A stretch of DNA of 64,000 bases from Nonomuraea turcica (GTDB taxonomy: Bacteria; Actinomycetota; Actinomycetes; Streptosporangiales; Streptosporangiaceae): NCBI RefSeq assembly GCF_030718205.1, contig NZ_JAUZQF010000032.1, forward strand, positions 1 to 64,000, written 5' to 3'. The translations under genes were made by a program, and so were the position numbers. Below the pieces are notes generated by a model, which ran no database searches, was not told the origin of the DNA, and saw only the letters and a program-made list of their open reading frames with translations. The stretch's first letter is position 1. Each line of letters opens with the position of its first letter. Below are positions 58,180-64,000 of the stretch, in pieces.

Positions 58180-59013
58180 ATGAGTGACGTGAGCACCTCC
58201 ACACCGATATCCCCGGCCATAGACAAGCTGTGGGAGCGTCGCACGGAGCTGTCGACCTCCGACGTCGACGCGCGCCACACGGTCGTCGGCGCGGTGGATC
58301 AGCTCGACAAGGGCGAGGCCAGGGCGGCTCGCCTGGTGGACGGCGAGGTCGTGGTGGACGAGCGCGCCAAAAGGGCGATCCTGCTCGCCTTCAAGGTGCT
58401 GGGCATGGCGCGGTCCCAGGTGGGCGACTTCCATCACCACGACAGGATCCCGTTGAAGAGCTCGTTCGACGGGGTGCGGGTGGTGCCGGGCGCGATCGCC
58501 CGCTGGGGCGCCTATCTGGCGCCCGGGGTGGTGCTGATGCCGTCGTTCACCAACATCGGGGCGTACGTGGACGCCGGGACGATGGTCGACACCTGGGCCA
58601 CGGTAGGATCATGCGCCCAGATCGGACAAAACGTGCATCTTTCCGGCGGTGTCGGCATCGGCGGCGTGCTGGAGCCGCCCAACGCCGTGCCGGTCGTCAT
58701 CGAGGACGAGGCGCTCATCGGCAGCCGGGCGATGATCGTCGAGGGCGCCCGGGTGGGGCAGGGCGCGGTCGTCGGCGCCGGCACGATCCTGTCGGGCACG
58801 ATCCCGGTGATCGACGTGGAGACGGGCGAGGAGCTGGCCCGCGGCAGGATCCCCGACTGGTGCGTGGCGGTCGGGGGCACCAGACAGAAGGAATACCCCG
58901 GAGGCACGTTCGGGCTGCCCTGCGTGCTGGTGATCAAGCGGCTGAAGCCGGGGCAGCGGCACGACAAGGCGGCGCTCAACGAGGTGCTGCGGGAACACGG
59001 AGTGAACACCTGA
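58180..59013 (+). CDS. dapD: Tetrahydrodipicolinate N-succinyltransferase
   Basis: A 277-residue left-handed beta-helix acyltransferase that succinylates tetrahydrodipicolinate. RIPLKSSFDGVRVVPGAIAR begins the hexapeptide region. Turns such as YLAPGVVLMPSFTNIGAYVD, QNVHLSGGVGIGGVLEPPNA and VIEDEALIGSRAMIVEGARV form the helix. GTRQKEYPGGTFGLPC ends the catalytic part. An ATG at 58180 is preferred; a GTG at 58174 is in frame. Its stop overlaps the dapE start by one base (TGATG), so the two are co-translated. Confidence 0.95.
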   Translation: MSDVSTSTPISPAIDKLWERRTELSTSDVDARHTVVGAVDQLDKGEARAARLVDGEVVVDERAKRAILLAFKVLGMARSQVGDFHHHDRIPLKSSFDGVRVVPGAIARWGAYLAPGVVLMPSFTNIGAYVDAGTMVDTWATVGSCAQIGQNVHLSGGVGIGGVLEPPNAVPVVIEDEALIGSRAMIVEGARVGQGAVVGAGTILSGTIPVIDVETGEELARGRIPDWCVAVGGTRQKEYPGGTFGLPCVLVIKRLKPGQRHDKAALNEVLREHGVNT

Positions 59014-60068
59014 TGCTGGACCTGACGCAGGACGTACGCGCGCTCACCGCCGCGATCGTGGACATCGAGTCGGTGAGCGGCGACGAGCGGGCGCTGGCCG
59101 ACGCGGTCGAGCGGGCCCTGTCCCCGCTGCCGCACCTGAAGGTGGAGCGGTCGGGGGAGACCGTCGTGGCCCGCACCCACCTGGGACGCGCCGAGCGCGT
59201 GCTGATCGCCGGGCACCTCGACACCGTCCCCGTGGCCGCCAACCTGCCCAGCCGGGTGGACGGCGACCTGCTCTACGGGTGCGGCACCTCCGACATGAAG
59301 GCCGGCGTGGCGGTCGCGCTCAAGCTGGCGGCCACCGTGCCGGCGCCCAACAAGGACGTGACCTACGTCTTCTACGACTGCGAGGAGGTCGAGGCCGAGC
59401 GCAACGGCCTCACCCGGGTGGCCAGGGACCACGCCGACTGGCTGCTGGCCGACTTCGCGGTGCTGATGGAGCCGACCGACGGCGTGATCGAGGGCGGTTG
59501 TCAGGGCACGCTGCGCGCCGATGTCACCGTGACGGGCAAGCGGGCGCACAGCGCCAGGTCGTGGTTCGGGGTCAACGCCATTCATGGGATCGAGCCGGTG
59601 CTGGCCCGGCTGAATGCCTACGAGCCGCGCCGGCCGGTCGTGGACGCGCTCGAATACCACGAGGGACTCAACGCGGTCGGCGTGCGGGGCGGCGTGGCCG
59701 GCAATGTCATCCCGGACGAGTGCGTGGTGACGGTCAACTACCGGTTCGCGCCCGACCTGTCGATCGAGCAGGCGCAGGAGCACGTACGGGAGGTGTTCGA
59801 CGGGTTCGCGGTGAGCTTCGTGGACGCCGCGCCGGGGGCCAGGCCGGGGCTCACGCATCCGGTGGCGGCGGCGTTCACCGCGGCCGTCGGCGGCACGCCG
59901 CGGGCCAAGCTGGGCTGGACGGACGTCGCCCGCTTCTCCGCGCTGGGCGTGCCGGCCGTGAACTACGGGCCCGGCGATCCGAACCTCGCGCACCAGCAGG
60001 GCGAGTACGTGTCGCTGTCGAAGATCGTCGAGAGCGAGCGTGCGATGCTGGACTGGCTCACAAAATGA
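59013..60068 (+). CDS. dapE: Succinyldiaminopimelate desuccinylase
   Basis: A 351-residue M20-family dizinc hydrolase that removes succinate from N-succinyl-LL-diaminopimelate. Metal ligands lie in VLIAGHLDTVPVA, CGTSDMKAGVAVALK and FYDCEEVEAERNGLTRVA. The dimerisation lid and the C-terminal GLTHPVAAAFTAAVGG and NYGPGDPNLAHQQGEYVSL are family-typical. It begins at the dapD stop (TGATG). A hairpin containing its stop codon follows, closing the dapDE unit. Together with dapC this gives three steps of the succinylase branch in one window. Confidence 0.95.
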   Translation: MLDLTQDVRALTAAIVDIESVSGDERALADAVERALSPLPHLKVERSGETVVARTHLGRAERVLIAGHLDTVPVAANLPSRVDGDLLYGCGTSDMKAGVAVALKLAATVPAPNKDVTYVFYDCEEVEAERNGLTRVARDHADWLLADFAVLMEPTDGVIEGGCQGTLRADVTVTGKRAHSARSWFGVNAIHGIEPVLARLNAYEPRRPVVDALEYHEGLNAVGVRGGVAGNVIPDECVVTVNYRFAPDLSIEQAQEHVREVFDGFAVSFVDAAPGARPGLTHPVAAAFTAAVGGTPRAKLGWTDVARFSALGVPAVNYGPGDPNLAHQQGEYVSLSKIVESERAMLDWLTK

Positions 60069-60113
60069 AAGTGGCCCTCCTCGCCGGCCATTTGGCGGGG
60101 AAGACCACTTTCA
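60066..60113 (+). terminator. Stem-loop beginning at the dapE stop codon
   Basis: TGAAAGTGG at 60066-60074 and CCACTTTCA at 60105-60113 are exact complements. An inner CTCGCC/GGCGGG pairing lengthens the stem. The stop TGA is part of the left arm. No T-run follows. Confidence 0.65.
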
Positions 60114-60298
60114 GTCCCGAGCAGCACCCTCGACGATTAGACGCGGGCTAGTCGAAATCCGGTTCCCTGGTTTCTTCAAGATTTTTTCTGCGGATGTTCT
60201 ACCCCGCTTACCTGGGGTTTCGCCCGCAGGAGGCAATCTAGGCAGCCGAACGGGTAGGAGCGCGGGCCTGGACACGGCCGCAGGCGAGAGGGACTAGC

Positions 60299-61105
60299 GT
60301 GATCCGCATGGAACAAATACGTCGAGAACGCCGCCAGGGCCAGGCCGTGGTCCGTGGCAACCTCGTCCCCACCTCCACCCATGACGAGCGGCTGCTCGCC
60401 CGTCAGGGACCCTCCGACTGGGTCCACATGGACCCGTGGCGAGTGCTGCGCATCCAGGCGGAGTTCGTCGAAGGATTCGGGCAGCTGGCCGAGCTGCCGC
60501 CGGCGGTCACGGTCTTCGGCTCGGCGCGCACCGGCCCCGACTCGTCCGACTACGAACTGGGCCGGGCACTCGGCCGGGCGCTGGCCGAGGCCGGCTACGC
60601 CGTGATCACGGGTGGCGGGCCCGGTGTCATGGAGTCGGCCAATCGGGGCGCGCGTGACGTGGATGGCGCGATCTCGGTCGGGCTCGGCATCGAGCTGCCG
60701 TTCGAGCAGCGCATGAACGACTACGTGGACCTCGGCATCGAGTTCCGCTACTTCTTCGTGCGCAAGACGATGTTCGTGAAGTACTCGTGCGGTTTCATCG
60801 CCCTGCCCGGTGGCTTCGGCACGCTGGACGAGCTGTTCGAGGCTCTGACGCTGGTGCAGACCGCCAAGGTCACGTCCTTCCCCGTGGTGCTCATGGGCTC
60901 CGAGTTCTGGGGCGGGCTGCTGGAGTGGATCAAGGGCACCCTGCTGGGCACCGGCAAGATCGCCTCCCACGACCTCGACCTGATCACCGTCACCGACGAC
61001 CCCGTCGAGGCCGTGCGCATCATCGTGGAGGCCGACCTGGCCCGCTCCCAGCAGCGCGGAGAAGAACTGGAGGCCGCCGCCGCGCAGACTGCGGAGCCCC
61101 AATAG
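60299..61105 (+). CDS. LOG-family Rossmann-fold protein, long form
   Basis: A 268-residue member of the LOG (lysine-decarboxylase-like, cytokinin-riboside phosphoribohydrolase) family. The core motifs are VTVFGSARTGPDS, VITGGGPGVMESANRGARDV, and the P-G-G-x-G-T box in ALPGGFGTLDELFEALTLVQ. The N-terminal 60 residues are a family-specific extension found in the long actinobacterial type. The reaction is likely hydrolysis of a nucleoside 5'-monophosphate; the natural substrate is not known. Start GTG at 60299 or ATG at 60308. A shorter LOG gene follows after 11 bases. Confidence 0.88.
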   Translation: MIRMEQIRRERRQGQAVVRGNLVPTSTHDERLLARQGPSDWVHMDPWRVLRIQAEFVEGFGQLAELPPAVTVFGSARTGPDSSDYELGRALGRALAEAGYAVITGGGPGVMESANRGARDVDGAISVGLGIELPFEQRMNDYVDLGIEFRYFFVRKTMFVKYSCGFIALPGGFGTLDELFEALTLVQTAKVTSFPVVLMGSEFWGGLLEWIKGTLLGTGKIASHDLDLITVTDDPVEAVRIIVEADLARSQQRGEELEAAAAQTAEPQ

Positions 61106-61116
61106 GCTTCCTCACC

Positions 61117-61701
61117 GTGAACATCTGCGTCTTCTGCGCCTCCAGCCTGCACATCGACGACAAATACCTCGAGCTGGCCGGGCAGGTGGGCACCGAACTC
61201 GCCAAGCGCGGGCACACCATCGTGAGCGGCGGCGCCACCGTCTCCTGCATGGGCGCCGTCACCTCGGCCGCCCGCGCCGCCGGCGGGCGGACGATCGGCG
61301 TGATCCCTCAGGTCCTGGTGGACATCGAGATCGCGGACGAGGAGTCCGACGAGCTGATCGTCACGACCGGCATGCGCGAGCGCAAGGGCCTCATGGACGC
61401 CCGCTCCGACGCGTTCCTCGTGCTGCCCGGCGGCATCGGCACGTTGGAGGAGCTGTTCGAGATCTGGACCGCGCGCACGATCGGCATCCACGACCGTCCC
61501 CTGGTGGTCCTCGACCCCTGGGGCCTGTACGAGCCGCTCAGGCAGCTGATCAGCAACATGTACGACGAGGGCTTCACCCGGGCCGCCGTCTTCGACGCGA
61601 TCTCCTGGACCACCACGGTCGAGGAGGCGATCAGCCGCCTGGAGGCCCGCCCCCGCCCGGTCCGGCCCAGCGTCACCGAGCTCGGCGAGTCCACCGGCTG
61701 A
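61117..61701 (+). CDS. LOG-family Rossmann-fold protein, short form
   Basis: A 194-residue TIGR00730-type protein: VNICVFCASSLHIDDKYLEL, VSGGATVSCMGAVTSAARAA and FLVLPGGIGTLEELFEIWTA. The conserved Arg/Glu active-site region ERKGLMDARSDAF is kept. It is a paired LOG gene, closely spaced downstream of the longer one, and no good ribosome site precedes the GTG at 61117, so it may depend on translational coupling. Both follow dapE in a layout common in actinobacteria. Confidence 0.88.
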   Translation: MNICVFCASSLHIDDKYLELAGQVGTELAKRGHTIVSGGATVSCMGAVTSAARAAGGRTIGVIPQVLVDIEIADEESDELIVTTGMRERKGLMDARSDAFLVLPGGIGTLEELFEIWTARTIGIHDRPLVVLDPWGLYEPLRQLISNMYDEGFTRAAVFDAISWTTTVEEAISRLEARPRPVRPSVTELGESTG

Positions 61702-61752
61702 CCAGCGCACTGTCCGCCCGGACAGGCACGAGCTGAGGCAAGTGCGGACCTC

Positions 61753-62568
61753 ATGCCCCGATGGTATGAGTACGATGCCAATGTGCTGGTCATACTCGCC
61801 ATCGCCGCCATCGCCATCCTGGCCTGCGTGGTCCTGGTCTCCCTCGGCAGGGGCGGAGAGCTGACCGAGTTCCCGCCCGACGTGCCGCCGCTCGACCTGC
61901 CCGAGCCGGGGCAGCTCACGGCGGTCGACTTCATGGCGCTCCAACTGCCGGTCAACCTCGTCGGCTACCACACGGCGAGCGTCGATGAGACCCTGCGCCG
62001 GGCCGCCAACGCGATCAGTGCCCGGGACACGCGGATCGCGGTGCTGGAGCAGCGGGTGTCCGAGTTGCTGTCGAGCCGGCTGCACGCGCGCCAGGAGGTG
62101 TACGCGGCGCCGGGTGGCGCTCTGCGTACCGATCACTCGCCCGAGGCGCCGGCCGTCGCCAGAGAGCTTCCGGAGTCGGGTGACCCTATGTCGGCGAGCG
62201 GCACGACGCTGTCCTGGGGCCAGGGGGCCAACGCGGCGCACGCGCAGGGAAGCCCGGAGTGGCGACTGCAGGCGGGCAACGGCGCCGCCTCCTCCGCCGA
62301 GGAGCCGTCCGCGAGCGACGGCCCGGCTTTCTATGACGAGGAGCCGTCCGCCGGCGGAGAGACCGCCGACCGGCCCGATGACCTCGACGACCAGGCGCAT
62401 GACTTCGACGACCAGGCGCACGATCTCGACCACGAGCCGGGCGAGACGGCCGACGAGGCGAAGGCCGGGGACGAGGCCGGCGCATCGGACGTGCCGGAGG
62501 GCGAGACCGGGGCCGCCGAGCAGCGCGTACGCGCCACGCTGGGCAAGGACGGGGACGAGCGTCCGTGA
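61753..62568 (+). CDS. DivIVA-domain-like membrane protein
   Basis: A 271-residue protein with a single N-terminal span (VLVILAIAAIAILACVVLVS) and a DivIVA-like motif (TAVDFMALQLPVNLVGYHTA then SVDETLRRAANAI). A short coiled coil (DTRIAVLEQRVSELLSSRLH) and a long acidic, Ala/Asp/Glu-rich disordered tail follow. DivIVA domains sense membrane curvature and recruit growth-zone proteins in actinobacteria. Its stop overlaps the tag start by four bases (GTGA), so it is co-translated with tag. Confidence 0.75.
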   Translation: MPRWYEYDANVLVILAIAAIAILACVVLVSLGRGGELTEFPPDVPPLDLPEPGQLTAVDFMALQLPVNLVGYHTASVDETLRRAANAISARDTRIAVLEQRVSELLSSRLHARQEVYAAPGGALRTDHSPEAPAVARELPESGDPMSASGTTLSWGQGANAAHAQGSPEWRLQAGNGAASSAEEPSASDGPAFYDEEPSAGGETADRPDDLDDQAHDFDDQAHDLDHEPGETADEAKAGDEAGASDVPEGETGAAEQRVRATLGKDGDERP

Positions 62569-63116
62569 CCGAGCCCATCCGCTGCAGCTGGACGGGCATG
62601 TCGGATCCGATCTACCTGACCTACCACGACGAGGAGTGGGGCCGCCCGCTCAAAGGCGACGACGCGGTGTTCGAGCGGGTCGCGCTGGAGTCGTTCCAGT
62701 CGGGCCTGTCGTGGCTGACGATCCTGCGTAAGCGGGACAACTTCCGCGCCGCGTTCGACGGCTTCGCCATCCACAAGGTGGCCGCCTATTCCGAGCGGGA
62801 CGTGGAGCGGCTGCTCGGCGACGCGGGCATCGTCCGCAACCGCGCCAAGATCGAGGCGGCGGTCCACAACGCCAGGGCCGCGCTCGACCTCCCCGACGGC
62901 CTGTCGGAGCTGGTGTGGCGCTTCGCCGACCCCGGCGCGCCGGTGCCCAAGACGATGGCCGACGTGCCCGCCACCACTCCCGGCTCCAAGGCACTGGCCA
63001 AGGAGCTGAAGAAGCACGGCTTCAAGTTCGTCGGGCCGACCACGGCCTACGCGCTCATGCAGGCCATCGGCCTGGTCAACGACCACCTCCAGGACTGCGT
63101 GGCGCGTACACGCTGA
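62565..63116 (+). CDS. tag: DNA-3-methyladenine glycosylase I
   Basis: A 183-residue base-excision enzyme that removes 3-methyladenine from alkylated DNA. Family blocks include RCSWTGMSDPIYLTYHDEEW, FERVALESFQSGLSWLTILR, and the catalytic-pocket region ERDVERLLGDAGIVRNRAKI. KFVGPTTAYALMQAIGLVND ends the helix-hairpin-helix-like fold. Zinc-ligand positions (Cys near the N-terminus, and NDH) are in place. The GTG at 62565 overlaps the preceding stop. Its 3' end overlaps the opposite-strand lyase gene by 41 bases. Confidence 0.93.
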   Translation: MTEPIRCSWTGMSDPIYLTYHDEEWGRPLKGDDAVFERVALESFQSGLSWLTILRKRDNFRAAFDGFAIHKVAAYSERDVERLLGDAGIVRNRAKIEAAVHNARAALDLPDGLSELVWRFADPGAPVPKTMADVPATTPGSKALAKELKKHGFKFVGPTTAYALMQAIGLVNDHLQDCVARTR

Positions 63117-64000
63117 GCTCGGCCGTGTGAGTGCGCCCGAGCGACCCGCCGAGCGCGACGGTGACGGCCGGATGTCCTCCCGGCCGTACCGACACGGTGT
63201 CGTCGGCCTGGGCGACGCCGCGTGCCGGGCGGTCGAGCGTCACGGTCACGGCGTCGATGGTCCGGCTCGGATCGGCCACGGCCACGACGACCCGCCCGCC
63301 GGCCCGCCGCACGAGCAGCGTGCAGGGCGCGTCCACGCGGACGCCGTCGACCTCGCCCGCCGCCCAGAACGTGGCGGCCAGCAACCCGCGCATCCGCACG
63401 GCCTGGACCAGCGGCGTATTGGCCGCCACCCGGATGGGACGCGACCCGCGGAAGGCGCGCGTGCGCTCGCGCGAGGCGTTCGGCAGCAGCACGTAGGAGT
63501 AGGAGGCGTCCACGGGGTCGACGCCGTGGTCGAACCAGAAGGTCACGTAGCGCCGCGTGACGGGGCGGGAGGCGCCACGCGTGTCCTCGCCCGCGTTGAT
63601 GTCGCGCCATCTGGCCGTGCGCGTCTCGACCAGGGAATGCGCCCCCTCCATCACGTAGCCGCCGACGCCCGCCAGGTGCGCCCAGCCGTCCCCCAGGTAC
63701 GGCTCCGCGTCCGTGGCCCGGTTCTCCACCACGGTCTCCACGGAGTGTCCACCGGAGCCGGTGATGCCGTTGCCCAGCGCCACCACGGCCGTGTCCAGGC
63801 AGAACCAGGACTTGCGTGCCCGCGGGCCTGCCCCGGTGAGCTCCATGGCGGCGGCGCCGTACCGGCCCTCGAGCACCGCGCCGCCGGCCCAGGCGTTGTC
63901 GGGGCGGTCGGCACGGAACGACAGGTCCTCGCGCTCGCGGGTGTCCACCGTGGTGCCCGGCAGCCGGTACGGGTTCACCGTCGGCCAGAAGCCGTCGCCG
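63076..64000 (-). CDS. Polysaccharide lyase family 8-like enzyme, C-terminal part (cut by window edge)
   Basis: The minus-strand frame is open to the right edge and reads FWPTVNPYRLPGTTVDT, a hallmark of hyaluronate/chondroitin/xanthan lyases. It continues with MELTGAGPRARKSWFCLDTA and TVVENRATDAEPYLGDGWAH, then TRRYVTFWFDHGVDPVDASY and a C-terminal beta-sandwich. These enzymes cleave acidic polysaccharides by beta-elimination. The catalytic Asn/His/Tyr domain lies beyond 64000, so activity cannot be judged. The 3' end overlaps tag by 41 bases. Confidence 0.85.
   Translation of the reverse strand, partial: GDGFWPTVNPYRLPGTTVDTREREDLSFRADRPDNAWAGGAVLEGRYGAAAMELTGAGPRARKSWFCLDTAVVALGNGITGSGGHSVETVVENRATDAEPYLGDGWAHLAGVGGYVMEGAHSLVETRTARWRDINAGEDTRGASRPVTRRYVTFWFDHGVDPVDASYSYVLLPNASRERTRAFRGSRPIRVAANTPLVQAVRMRGLLAATFWAAGEVDGVRVDAPCTLLVRRAGGRVVVAVADPSRTIDAVTVTLDRPARGVAQADDTVSVRPGGHPAVTVALGGSLGRTHTAELSVYAPRSPGGGR

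Noticed and set aside
1..64000. tRNA or rRNA genes
   Set aside because: I saw no cloverleaf with a CCA-adjacent acceptor or conserved rRNA block by eye. A covariance-model scan would be decisive.

Overview
The window is GC-rich actinomycete DNA. Streptosporangiaceae, for example Nonomuraea, is the best guess. This rests on the mycothiol gene mshB, a 7Fe ferredoxin beside dapC, a DesKR-type two-component pair, high-GC codon use and GTG/TTG starts. No species can be named from sequence alone, and no rRNA or tRNA gene was seen.

Positions 1-14,700 are an accessory region and a graveyard of mobile DNA. It holds a tyrosine integrase cut by the left edge, 3' remnants of a Tn3 transposase and an F420-type oxidoreductase, an intact serine recombinase beside an IHF-like protein, a broken integrase, a broken IS701-type transposase and an intact Tn3-type resolvase next to a 5'-truncated cupin gene. 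Between these lie small regulator-effector units. One is a TetR gene with three tandem 16-bp operator-like repeats and a decayed beta-lactamase-like copy. Another is a GbsR/MarR-like regulator with TTGCAAT boxes and a DUF1048 gene. The others are an intact serine hydrolase, a secreted S15 peptidase, and an amidohydrolase/TetR pair around a palindromic operator.

Positions 14,700-30,000 carry backbone and respiratory genes: a Tat-exported multicopper oxidase, a histidine kinase with a duplicated sensor half and its response regulator, RtcB RNA ligase, two small-molecule phosphotransferases, an NmrA-like reductase, and the nitrate reductase operon narGHJI diverging from narK.

Positions 30,000-46,400 hold a heterodimeric ABC exporter whose two subunits have complementary broken ATP-site motifs, secreted and cytosolic peptidases, mshB with DUF6113 and a flavin reductase, a Thr/Pro-repeat secreted protein, membrane proteins, a penicillin acylase and a cysteinyl-tRNA synthetase of the second actinobacterial type.

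Positions 46,431-52,667 are the most unusual part. Three minus-strand genes form a tight operon: two paralogous proteins with a shared N-terminus, a sigma-region-4-like or eroded HTH and a shared C-terminal domain flank a superfamily 1 helicase whose N-terminus looks like a RelE/ParE-fold module. I do not recognise this as a named system.

Positions 52,700-64,000 are mostly housekeeping: a methyltransferase, an orphan solute-binding lipoprotein, fdxA-dapC, a DUF4178 protein, a transglycosylase-like protein, dapD-dapE for meso-diaminopimelate/lysine synthesis, two LOG-family proteins, a DivIVA-like membrane protein, tag, and a polysaccharide lyase cut by the right edge.
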